From Candidatus Streptomyces philanthi (GTDB lineage Bacteria; Actinomycetota; Actinomycetes; Streptomycetales; Streptomycetaceae): DNA of 64,000 bases. Under the pieces are notes generated by a model, which saw only the letters and a list, made by a program, of their open reading frames with translations, was not told the origin of the DNA and did not search any database. Both the position numbers and the translations under genes were made by a program. The stretch is taken from NCBI GenBank assembly GCA_018114805.1, contig CP073042.1, forward strand, positions 992,001 to 1,056,000. The letters are read 5' to 3'. Shown piece after piece: positions 37,066-46,723 of this stretch (the first letter of the stretch is position 1; every line of letters starts with the position of its first letter).

Positions 37066-39003
37066 TTAGGAGCCGCCGCCCCCGACGACGGTCAGCGGCA
37101 GCAGCTTCTTGCCCGTGGGGCCGATCTGGATGCTGGTGTCCATCTGGGGGCAGACGCCACAGTCGAAGCACGGCATCCAGCGGCAGTCCTCGACCTCGGT
37201 CTCGTCGAGCGCGTCCTGCCAGTCCTCCCAGAGCCAGTCCTTGTCCAGGCCGGAGTCCAGGTGGTCCCAGGGCAGCACCTCCTCGTAGGTGCGCTCGCGC
37301 GTGGTGTACCAGTCCACGTCCACGCCGAGGTCCGGCAGCGTCTTCTCGGCGCAGCGCATCCAGCGCTCGTACGAGAAGTGCTCGCGCCAGCCGTCGAACC
37401 GGCCGCCGTCCTCGTACACCGCGCGGATGACCGCGCCCACCCGTCGGTCGCCGCGCGAGAGCAGGCCCTCGACGATGCCGGGCTTGCCGTCGTGGTAGCG
37501 GAAGCCGATGGAGCGGCCGTACTTCTTGTCGCCGCGGATCTTGTCGCGCAGCTTCTCCAGGCGCGCGTCGGTCTCCTCGACGGAGAGCTGCGGCGCCCAC
37601 TGGAAGGGCGTGTGCGGCTTCGGCACGAACCCGCCGATGGAGACGGTGCAGCGGATGTCGTTGGACCGGGAGACCTCGCGGCCCTTGGCGATCACGTTGA
37701 CCGCCATGTCGCCGATCTGGAGCACGTCCTCGTCGGTCTCGGTGGGCAGCCCGCACATGAAGTACAGCTTCACCTGCCGCCAGCCGTTGCCGTACGCCGT
37801 GGCGACGGTGCGGATCAGGTCCTCCTCCGAGACCATCTTGTTGATGACCTTGCGGATGCGCTCCGAGCCGCCCTCGGGCGCGAAGGTCAGGCCCGAGCGG
37901 CGGCCGTTGCGGGTCAGCTCGTTGGCCAGGTCGATGTTGAACGCGTCCACCCGGGTCGAGGGCAGCGACAGGCCGATCTTGTCCTCTTCGTACCGGTCGG
38001 CCAGCCCCTTGGCGATGTCGCCGATCTCGGTGTGGTCGGCCGATGACAGCGAGAGGAGGCCGACCTCCTCGAAGCCGGTGGCCTTCAGGCCCTTCTCCAC
38101 CATCTCGCCGATGCCGGTAATGCTGCGCTCGCGCACCGGGCGGGTGATCATGCCGGCCTGACAGAACCGGCAGCCCCGGGTGCAGCCGCGGAAGATCTCG
38201 ACCGACATCCGCTCGTGCACGGTCTCGGCGAGCGGGACCAGCGGCTGCTTAGGGTAGGGCCACTCGTCGAGGTCCATGACGGTGTGCTTGGAGACCCGCC
38301 ACGGCACGCCGGACCGGTTGGGCACGACGCGGCCGATGCGCCCGTCGGGCAGGTACTCAACGTCGTAGAAGCCAGGCACGTAGACCCCGCCGGTCCTGGC
38401 GAGGCGCAGCAGCAGTTCCTCGCGGCCCCCGGGGCGGCCCTCGGCCTTCCAGCCACGGACGATCTCGGTGATCTCCAGGACGGCCTGCTCACCGTCGCCG
38501 ATGACCGCGCAGTCGATGAAGTCGGCGATCGGCTCGGGGTTGAACGCCGCGTGCCCGCCGACGACGACGACGGGGTGGTCCTCGGTGCGCCGCGCGGCCT
38601 CCAGCGGGATGCCCGCGAGGTCGAGCGCGGTGAGCATGTTGGTGTAGCCCAGCTCCGTGGAGAAGCTCAGGCCGAAGACGTCGAACGCGCTGACCGGCCG
38701 GTGGCTGTCCACTGTGAACTGCGGCACGTCGTGCTCGCGCATCAGCTCCTCGAGGTCGGGCCAGACGCTGTAGGTGCGCTCGGCGAGCACGCCCTCGCGC
38801 TCGTTCAGCACCTCGTAGAGGATCATGACGCCCTGGTTGGGCAGGCCGACCTCGTACGCGTCGGGATACATGAGCGCCCAGCGGACGTCACACTCGTCCC
38901 ACTTCTTCACGGTGGAGTTCAGCTCTCCACCCACGTACTGGATCGGCTTCTGCACATGCGGGAGCAGAGCTTCGAGCTGCGGGAAGACCGATTCGGCAGA
39001 CAT
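37066..39003 (-). CDS. TIGR03960 family B12-binding radical-SAM protein
   Basis: The 645-residue protein has a cobalamin-binding-like N-terminal domain (VGLPNQGVMILYEVLNERE, FGLSFSTELGYTNML, VVVVGGHAAFNPEP) and a radical-SAM core. The cluster motif CTRGCRFC lies near 271-278, in RGCTRGCRFCQAGMITRP. A C-terminal Cys cluster (CFDCGVCPQ) could bind another cluster. Family members are paired with the DUF2344 protein in many bacteria; the reaction is unknown. ATG at 39003 is used. The frame is intact. Confidence 0.9.
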   Translation of the reverse strand: MSAESVFPQLEALLPHVQKPIQYVGGELNSTVKKWDECDVRWALMYPDAYEVGLPNQGVMILYEVLNEREGVLAERTYSVWPDLEELMREHDVPQFTVDSHRPVSAFDVFGLSFSTELGYTNMLTALDLAGIPLEAARRTEDHPVVVVGGHAAFNPEPIADFIDCAVIGDGEQAVLEITEIVRGWKAEGRPGGREELLLRLARTGGVYVPGFYDVEYLPDGRIGRVVPNRSGVPWRVSKHTVMDLDEWPYPKQPLVPLAETVHERMSVEIFRGCTRGCRFCQAGMITRPVRERSITGIGEMVEKGLKATGFEEVGLLSLSSADHTEIGDIAKGLADRYEEDKIGLSLPSTRVDAFNIDLANELTRNGRRSGLTFAPEGGSERIRKVINKMVSEEDLIRTVATAYGNGWRQVKLYFMCGLPTETDEDVLQIGDMAVNVIAKGREVSRSNDIRCTVSIGGFVPKPHTPFQWAPQLSVEETDARLEKLRDKIRGDKKYGRSIGFRYHDGKPGIVEGLLSRGDRRVGAVIRAVYEDGGRFDGWREHFSYERWMRCAEKTLPDLGVDVDWYTTRERTYEEVLPWDHLDSGLDKDWLWEDWQDALDETEVEDCRWMPCFDCGVCPQMDTSIQIGPTGKKLLPLTVVGGGGS

Positions 39004-39200
39004 ACCCGGGAACCTTCGTGAGCTGACGGAGGACACGCCCCACCGCCGACGGCGCGGGACGGGTGACCCTAAAGCGTAACCCGCCCCGCGCGACCTTCAC
39101 TCCCACCGCCCGCCCCGGAGGGGGTTCCCGGGCCGGGAGCCGGCTCGCCGGGCGGGGTCGGCGGGTCGGCTCGCCGGGTGGGGTCGCCGGGTCGGGTCGG

Positions 39201-40941
39201 TCACAGCAGTCGGCGCGGTGGCGGGTCCAGGACGGCGGCCCACACGTGTGGCAGTTCGCGCTCGCGGGCCGCCGCGGCGGCCTCCTCGCGGCCGTACAGC
39301 AGCCCGAGCGTGAACGTGCTCTCGCCCGCCGCGTGCGCGCGCACCGCGATGGCCCGTAGCGCCTCGCGGGCCCGCACGCTGTCCTGGTGGTCGCCGAGGA
39401 CCTGCTGCACGCCCCGGAGCCGGCCGGCCAGTTCCCTGGCCCCCTTGCCCAGGCCCAGCTCGGCGGCCTCGGCCGCGTACCGGGCGCGCTTGGCGGCCTT
39501 GCGCGCGGCGTGCAGCGCGCCGTCGCGCTCGGGCCCCGGGGGGGCAGCGCGAGGGCGGCGTCCACGCGGCGGGCGAGCCGGTCCGTCTCGGTCAGCACGG
39601 CGGCGCGGACCACCTTGCGCGGCGGCTTCGCCGCGGCCGGGCGCAGCAGGGGCGGCGCCCCCTCGCGGGTGCGGGGCGGGTCGGCGCGCAGCGCGTCGAG
39701 GGTGGTGAGCAGGTCCAGGTAGCGGGGACCGTCGAGGGCCTCGACGAGCCGCTGGCGCGCGTCGGCGTGCTCGGCCCGGGCCCAGATGGTCAGCCGGGCC
39801 CGCACCGGGCCGAGCCGCTGTTCGTCGGGGACCGCGTCGAGCCCGGCCGTCAGCCGCGCGGCCAGCACCTCGCGGTCCCGGTCCACGCCCAACTCGCCGG
39901 CCAGCCACTTCAGCTCGGCGCCCACCGGGTCGGCGGCATCCCGGTCCAGCACCTTGCGGTAGGAGCGCAGGACGCTGCGCAGGCGGCGGGTGGCGACCCG
40001 CATCCGGTGCACGGCATCGGGGGCCTCGCGCCGGGCGGCCGGGTCGAGCGCCACGATCGCCGCGAGCTGCCGCCGCACCGCGTCCAGCACCACGTCGCCG
40101 GCGGTCAGGTCGGCGGTCGGGTCCCCGCCGCCGAGCAGGGCGTCCGCGCCCTCGCGCCGGCGGGCCTTCTTCGGTGGCCGGGGTTTCTTCTGTTTCTTCG
40201 GTTTCTTCCGCGTGCCGTCGCCGTCACCGTGCGCGGCGCGGCGCTCCTCGCGGCGCGCCTCCGTGGCCGGCGCGGACTCGACGTGCGGCGCGGCCGTCTC
40301 GGCCAGGGCGCGGGCCAGCTTGGAGGTCGATCCGGCGGGGCGCAGCCCCAGGGTGGTCAGGTGGCGCTCGACCGCGTCGAGCAGCGCGGGGTTGCCGCCC
40401 GGGCCCAGTTCGGCCTCGACCTCGCTCCAGCGGGACGGGCGCGTCGGCCGAGCCCGCGCGGCGCGCGCTGACCTCGTCGGCGCTGATCTCCGCGAGCGGC
40501 TCGCCGGCCGCGTCGACCAGCCGCCAGACGGTGCGCCGGGTGCACAGTTCGACCATTGGGCGCAGCGGGGCGTCCAGGGTGCGCGAGCCGGTCAGGGCCG
40601 CGAGTTCGGGCGGCACCGCGTCGCCGAGCGGGGCCCTGAGCTCGTCCCGCACCACGTCCCCGCCGCCGCTCGTACGCGGGGCGCCCTTGGGGCGTACGGG
40701 GGAGCTTGAGGTGCCAGCCCTCGTCGGAGCAGCCGGTGCGACGGCGCAGCGTCACGCCGTCCGCCGCGAGCCGCTGGTCGGCGGTGTCGTAGTAGGTGGC
40801 GTCGAGCGCGGTGACGCCCTCGTCCACGACGGAGGCGACGCCGGGCAGTTCGGCGAGGGCGGACAGCGCGGCGAGGTCGAGTGGCGCGCCGCCGGGCGCC
40901 GCCTCGTACTTCCGTTCGATTTCTCGTACGGTGCGTGACAT
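39201..40941 (-). pseudogene. CYTH-CHAD domain protein, three frameshifts
   Basis: The start MSRTVREIERKYEAAPGG carries the CYTH signature (EIERK), followed by the CYTH barrel (ATYYDTADQRLAADGVTLRR, WRLVDAAGEPLAEISADEV). A Lys-rich linker (KKPKKQKKPRPPKKARR) leads to a CHAD domain (AVHRMRVATRRLRSVLRSYR, ALHAARKAAKRARYAAEAAE). Frames change near 40700 (extra C in a C run), 40437 (extra C) and 39541 (one C missing). CYTH domains bind or hydrolyse triphosphates, and CHAD domains bind polyphosphate. The corrected length of about 580 is normal for Streptomyces. It is non-functional as written. Confidence 0.85.
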
Positions 40942-41090
40942 GGCCGCAATGTACGCCCGGGCGGTGTGCGCGGCGAGCAGTTCGACGGGCTCGGTCACAC
41001 CCGTGCGGGGGCGGTGGTCGCCGGCGCGGGGCGCCGGGCGGCGCCTCCCCCGCTCCCTCGCGTGGTCGCTACGGGTCGCGCGCGGCACCG

Positions 41091-42408
41091 TCAGGGCGTG
41101 CCGAGGTGGCGGGCGAAGAAGGCGCGGACGCGGTGGCGCAGCAGCGGCACCGAGCGCGCCGGGTCGATGGTGCCGACCAGCGCGGCGCGGGCCTCGGCGA
41201 TGATCAGGCCGGCGGCCTGGAGCTGCGGCGCCAGGGCCGCGTAGTCGGTGAGGGTAGCGTGGGTGGCACCGGTGAGCTGCCGCCAGGTGGCGCGGCCCCG
41301 CGAGCGGGCCACAGCCGCCGACCAGGTGCGCTCGAACTCCGCGTCCCGGAACCCGTCGGTGCCCAGCAGGAGCAACGGCCGGTCCACCCCGTCGCGGGCG
41401 ACGGGGAAGAGCGGGCCGGGGCCACCGGTCGGCGTCGCCGAGTGGCTCAGGTACCCCTCCAGATTGGCCGCCGCCGCGATACGGCGGTCGTCGTAGAGGG
41501 CCTGCGCCGCCGTGGTGCCGCCAGCCGAGTGCCCGTAGACGCCGACCCGGTGCGGGTCCAGGGCGCGCGCGAGGCCGCGCGGCAGGGCGCCGGCTGGCTG
41601 CTCGCAGTGGTGGCCGGCGGTCGGGCGGGCCAGCCGGACCATGTGGTCGAGGACGAGGCGGACGTCGGCGATCCGGGTCTCGATCACAGTCTGGAACCGC
41701 TTCGGGTCGGTGCGCGGGTCCCCGACGAAGACCGACTCGCGCAGCGTGCCGTCCGGCAGCTCCACCTCGCTGGCGTCGCCCGGGTGGTCGATGGTGACCA
41801 CGACGAAGCCGTGGCTGGCCAACTCCTCGGCCACGCAGGCAGGTGCCCAGGGTCCGCGGGTCGCCGCCGCCCGGACTGTAGAGCAGCACCGGCCGCCGCC
41901 GCCCGGCCAGCGCGGGCGCGTCCCGGTGGGCGTGGGTCACGGTGGCGGCCCAGTCCAAGCCCGTCGGCGGCACCAGCGGACGCGTCCGCGGCGCCCAGTC
42001 CGCGAACGACGCCGCGGAGCGCGCCGTCATCTGCGGCATGCGCGGCCGACCGCGCACGTCGCCGGCCGGGTACCAGGCCGTCGCCATCACCTGCCGTACG
42101 CTGCCGGCGCCGAGCCACGGATCGGGGCGCTCCCGGTCGACGACGTGCAGCACTCCGGCCCCGATCCGGTACGGGCCGCTCGGCGCCGGCAGCCGCAGCC
42201 GGAGGCCGCCCGCCGGGGTGGCGCGCATCGGGGAGCCCGGCCGCGGCGCGGCCCACGCCGGGGCCCGGCCGGTGAGCGCCACCGCGCCGCCTAGCACGGC
42301 CGCCGCGGCGACCGCCCGCCGGCCGACGCCGCCACCGGGGGCCGTACGCCTCCTGCCGCCGCGCCCAGCCCCGGCCCCGTACCCGCTGTCCCCGTCCCTG
42401 TTCGCCAT
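41091..42408 (-). pseudogene. Secreted alpha/beta hydrolase (PAF-acetylhydrolase-like), frameshifted
   Basis: An N-terminal signal with paired Arg (GRRAVAAAAVLGGAVALTG) ending at AWA-AP suggests Tat export. The catalytic domain has YSPGGGD (oxyanion region), DHPGDASEV, the nucleophile elbow VGVYGHSAGGTT, and a C-terminal His in TGATHATLTDY. An extra base near 41838 (within ACCTGCCTGCGTGG) shifts the frame before the nucleophile Ser, so the active site is lost. Family: platelet-activating-factor acetylhydrolase/dienelactone hydrolase group. ATG 42408. Confidence 0.82.
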
Positions 42409-42565
42409 GGTCACGTCGCACCCCTCCGTGCTCGGTCGCCGCGCACCCCGCGCAGCCCCCGCCGTCACACGGCGGGGATGCCGGGAATACTGGTGGCCGG
42501 CCGGCGGCGCCGGCAATCGTTGCGGCGCTGGCCGAAAGGCTGGCGCGCGGCCACCAGGAGGCGTA

Positions 42566-43566
42566 GTGATCCGGGTCCACCTCACGGCCGCCGACCTGGC
42601 CCGGGCGCGGTTCGCACCGCGTCCCGCCCCGCTCCAGGAGCTGAACACTGCGCTGCTGACGTTGTGCCAGCCCGGCGACGCGCCCCGGTACGGGCCCTGG
42701 CGGCAGCGGGTGCTGCACCGCCTGCCGGACGCCGTCCGCCCGTTGCGCGACCTGGTTCCGGCCGCCCGCGCGCCCAGCTTCCTCGACGTGTTCGACGACG
42801 ACCTGCGCGAGGGCCTCGCCGCCCCGCGCGCCACCCCGCTGGCCGTGGTGCGCGCGGAGTTGGCCCGCGTGTACGCCGCCCACCCCGCGCCGCCCCCGCC
42901 CTGGGTGCGCGACCTGCACCGGGGCGACGCCGACGCCTGGCGGGTGCTGCGCCAGGCCCAGCACGCGGCGTTCGAGACGGTCCTGCGCGCGACCTGGTCC
43001 CTGGTGCAGGACCTGCACCGGACGGAGTTCACCCGGTACGCCGTGACGGCGGCCGAGGCGGGCGTCGGCGCCGCGCTGTGCGCCGCCGTGCCCGGCTCCG
43101 CGCTCCGCGCGGACGTGTGAGAGCTGGCCACGAGCCGGGAGGCGGACGTGCGCCCGGCCGGCCGCGGCCTGACGCTGCTGCCGACCTTCCACTGGTCGGG
43201 GCCCCGCTCGTCGCCGACCTGCCGGGGCGGCCGGTGTACGTGACGTACCCGGCCGGCCCGGGCGTGCCCCCATAGCCCGACACGGCGGGCGACCGCGCCG
43301 GGGCGCTGGCCACGGTGCTCGGCTGCACCCGGTACGCGGCCCTGCTGCTGCTCGCCGAGGCCCACACCACCGGCCGACTGGCCCGCCGCCTCGGCCTGAG
43401 CGACGCCACCGCGTCCGAGCACGCCGCCGCGCAGCGCGGCGCCGGCCTGATCACCACGGTCCGCGCCGGGCGCGCGGTGCGGCACCGACGCACCGCGCTC
43501 GGCGACCTCCTGGTCCACCCCGGCGACCACCCCGCCGACGGACCCACCCCGCCGACGGACGCGTAG
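42566..43566 (+). pseudogene. ArsR-like winged-helix regulator, two stops and a frameshift
   Basis: A GTG with an ideal AGGAGG site begins VIRVHLTAADLARARFAPRP, the start of a Streptomyces winged-helix regulator family with an N-terminal DUF5937-like domain. TGA at 43118-43120 interrupts ADV*ELATSRE. One G is missing from GGGGCCCC near 43200, and TAG at 43273-43275 interrupts GVPP*PDTA. The C-terminal helix-turn-helix is still visible (ATVLGCTRYAALLLLAEAHT, GRLARRLGLSDATASEHAA). It is divergent from the hydrolase gene and may have regulated it. Confidence 0.8.
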
Positions 43567-43718
43567 GCCGCGCCACCCACCCGCCGACACCCGCCCGACC
43601 AGCCACCGCCCCGGCCAGCCTCCACCCAGCCGGCGTCCTCCCGGCCGACGTCCTCCCGACAGCGGAGCCGGCGGCCGGGCGCACTGCGGGGACGCGCACC
43701 GTGGGGCAGGGTGGACGC

Positions 43719-45523
43719 ATGGGCAAGCCAGCACCGTCGAGGGCCCGCGTCCGGCGCTTCGTGCGGGGTGCCCTGGACGGCACGGTCGCGCCGTTGGTCG
43801 ACATCGCCGTGCTCCTGGTCAGCGAGCTGGTGACCAACGCGGTGGTGCACGCGGCCACCGAGGTCGAGGAGTCCGTGCGGGCCGTGGGCAGCCGGGTCTG
43901 CGTGCGGGTCAGCGACCACCGCCCGAACCGTGGCTTAGCTCCCCGGAACTGCCCGCCGTACGCCGGTACGGGGCAGGGCCTGACCGTGGTCGAGCAGCTC
44001 ACCTGGCGGCACGAGGTGGAGGTCGGGGACGAGCACAAGACGGTCTGGTTTGAGCTGCGGTCCGACGGTTGGCCCTCACCGCCCTTCGGATGGCCGCCCA
44101 CCGACCCGCCACCCGTGGAAGCCCGCGAGACCGTGATGCTGGTGGACCTGCTCAGGACGCTGTACGCGGCCTCCGAGCGGCACCGGCACGCGCTGCTGCG
44201 CGAGCTCTACCTCGCGGCGTCCGCCGGGACCGACCTCGGCGTGTCGCCCGGGGAGCTGGCCGTCGCGCACGACATGAACAACGTCGTCAGCGCCCGCGTC
44301 ACCGCCGCCCTGGAGCGGCACCCGCCGCTGACGGACGTCCACTCGCTGCCGCTGACCGTGCCGGCCGACGCCGGCGCCGCGGTGGCGACCCTGCGCCGGG
44401 TGCTCGACCTGGCCGAGGAGGCGACACGCGCGGAGCGCCTGCTGACGCTGCCGGCCCTGCCGCACCGGCGCGCCTTCCAGCAGTGGCTGCTGGACCAGAT
44501 CAGCGCCCAGCTCGACGGCGACCCGCCCACCGTGTGGACGCTGGTCCCGCACGGGCCGGGCTTCAGCCCCTCCGAGATGGTCCTGTGGGACGCCGGCCTC
44601 CTCCAGGCGAGCAGGGTGCCGACCATCGCTGCCGACGAGAGCAACCACATCGTCGCGGCGAACGGGCCGGCCGCCGACCTGCTCGGCTGGTCCGCGGACG
44701 ACCTCGTCGGCCGAAAGCTGACCGTCCTCATGCCGGAGCACCTGCGCCAGCGCCACATGGCGGGGTTCTCCTCGCTGCTGCTCACCGGCCAGGCACACAT
44801 CCTGGGCCGCTCGGTGCCGCTGCCGGCGCTCCACCGCGACGGGCACCTCGTCCCCATACGGCTGATCGTCCAGACCCAGGAGATGACCGACGGCGGCACC
44901 GTGTTCGTCGCCCAACTGGCCCCCGGGCGACCACGCCCATCGACGGGTCGGGCGAACCGTCGGTTCGCGGCGCGCCCCCGACGCCGCCGGAGGCGGCCGG
45001 GCCGCCCGCCCCGGCCGCGCCGCGCCCCGGGGCCCGGCTAGCCGGGCCCGTGGCCGAACTGTCGGACCTGGAGCGGTTCACCCTGCTGGCCGGCCTGGGC
45101 AGCGCGCTCGGCAACACCGCGAACCTGCGCGAGGGCCTCCAGGAGGCGGGCCGCATCCTCACCCGGCAACTGGCCGACTGGTGCGTGGTCGACCTGCTGG
45201 ACCAACACGCCGGGGTGTACCGGGTCTGCGTCGTCCACCGCGACCCGCCCCCGGGCCGGTCGCCGCGAGCGTACGAGGGCAGGCTCCCGCCGCTGTCCGA
45301 CGTCGAGCGCGGCCCGCTGGCCCGCGTGCTGCGCGGCGCGGGCCAGCTGCTGCTCGCCGAGGCTCCCGTGCCGGGCCAGGCCGACAGCCCGCTGGACGCC
45401 CAGTACCGGGAGCTGTTCGAGGAGCTGGGGGCCTCCAGCGCCGTCGTGGCCCCGCTGCGCTCGCGCCGGGAGGTCTTCGGGGCGCTGTGGACGGTGCGAC
45501 GGGCCCGCGCGGCGGGCCGGCCG
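43719..45523 (+). pseudogene. HATPase-PAS-GAF regulator, frameshifted and 3'-truncated
   Basis: The N-terminus is an anti-sigma-type HATPase (SELVTNAVVHAATEVEE, GQGLTVVEQLTWRHEVEVG). A Glu/Arg-rich helical part follows, then a PAS domain (IVAANGPAADLLGWSADDLV, LTVLMPEHLRQRHMAGFSS) and a GAF domain (SALGNTANLREGLQEAGRIL, SAVVAPLRSRREVFGALW). One C is missing from a C run at 44921-44925, splitting PAS from GAF. The GAF domain ends abruptly at the rodA 3' end, and the frame runs on antisense into rodA. The family normally continues into a SpoIIE-type phosphatase, which is absent, so a deletion removed the 3' half. Confidence 0.8.
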
Positions 45524-46723
45524 TTAGGCCGATATCGGCCGCTGCACCCTGATAGACTGCAACAGGCCGATCGCTATCCACGCGGCGAACATCGACGTGC
45601 CGCCGTACGAGACGAAAGGCAGCGGCAGCCCGGTGACCGGCATGATGCCCAGCGTCATACCGATGTTCTCGAAGGACTGGAACGCGAACCAGGCGATGAC
45701 GCCGGCCGCGACGATCGTGCCGTACAGCTCGGGGGCGCCGCGCGCGATGCGGCAGGCGCGCCAGAGCACGACACCCACGAGCAGGATGATGAGCCCGCCG
45801 CCGAGGAAGCCGAGTTCCTCGCCGGCTACCGTGAAGACGAAGTCGGTCTGCTGCTCGGGGACGAACTGGCCGGTGGTCTGGCTGCCCTTGAACAGGCCGG
45901 AACCGGTCAGTTGGCCGGAGCCGATGGCGATGCGGGCCTGGTTGGTGTTGTAGCCGACGCCGGCCGGGTCGAGCGCCGGGTTGGCGAACGCGGCGAACCG
46001 GTCGATCTGGTACTGGTCCAGGATGTTGAGCTGCCAGATCAGCACGATGCCCAGCAACCCGGTGCCGAGGATGCCGGCGATCCAGCGGTTGGAGGCGCCG
46101 GAGGCAAGCAGCACCGCCAGCACGATGACGGCCATCACCATCACCGAGCCGAGGTCCGGCATCAGCAGCACGATCGCGATCGGCACGGCCGCGATGGCCA
46201 GCGACTGGAGCACGGTCCGGTGGTCGGGGTGCTCCCGGTCGCCCGCGTCCACCTTGGCGGCCAGCAGCATTGCCATGACCAGGATGATGGTGACCTTGGT
46301 GAACTCCGAGGGCTGGAGCGAGAAGCCGCCGGGGAGCTGGATCCACGAGTGCGCGCCGTTGAGCGTCGAGCCCAGCGGCGAGAGCACCGCGAGCACCAGG
46401 ACCACCGACAGCACGTACAGCACCGGCACCGCGCCGCGCAGGGTGCGGTGGCCGAGCCAGATGGTGACGACCATCAGGGTCAGGCCGATGCTGGTGTTGA
46501 GGGTGTGCCTGAAGAGGAACGAGTACTGGTCGCCGCCGGTCAGCTCGGTGCGGTTGCGGGTGGCCGAGTAGACCAGCACGGCGCCCATCGCGGACAGCGC
46601 GAGCGCCGAGAACATCAGCGTCCAGTCCAGCCGCCGCACGATCGAGTCGCGCGCCGTCAGCTTGCCCCAGGTGCCCGGTTCCGGGCTGAAGCGGCGGACG
46701 GAGAAACCGTTGGAAGCGCTCAC
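45524..46723 (-). CDS. rodA: RodA/FtsW-type SEDS peptidoglycan polymerase
   Basis: This 399-residue SEDS protein polymerises glycan strands with PBP2 during wall elongation or spore-wall synthesis (called sfr in S. coelicolor). It has about ten membrane helices (VPVLYVLSVVLVLAVLSPLG, AVIVLAVLLASGASNRWIAG, LIILLVGVVLWRACRIARGA) and family motifs LQPSEFTKVT, DLGSVMVM and VSYGGTSMFAAWIAIG. GTG 46723 overlaps the PBP2 stop as GTGA, so the two are translationally coupled. Intact. Confidence 0.96.
   Translation of the reverse strand: MSASNGFSVRRFSPEPGTWGKLTARDSIVRRLDWTLMFSALALSAMGAVLVYSATRNRTELTGGDQYSFLFRHTLNTSIGLTLMVVTIWLGHRTLRGAVPVLYVLSVVLVLAVLSPLGSTLNGAHSWIQLPGGFSLQPSEFTKVTIILVMAMLLAAKVDAGDREHPDHRTVLQSLAIAAVPIAIVLLMPDLGSVMVMAVIVLAVLLASGASNRWIAGILGTGLLGIVLIWQLNILDQYQIDRFAAFANPALDPAGVGYNTNQARIAIGSGQLTGSGLFKGSQTTGQFVPEQQTDFVFTVAGEELGFLGGGLIILLVGVVLWRACRIARGAPELYGTIVAAGVIAWFAFQSFENIGMTLGIMPVTGLPLPFVSYGGTSMFAAWIAIGLLQSIRVQRPISA

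Noticed and set aside
45060..45600. Overlap of the GAF gene with rodA as a real antisense gene pair
   Set aside because: The GAF sequence stops matching its family exactly at the rodA 3' end; the open frame beyond is the rodA complement.
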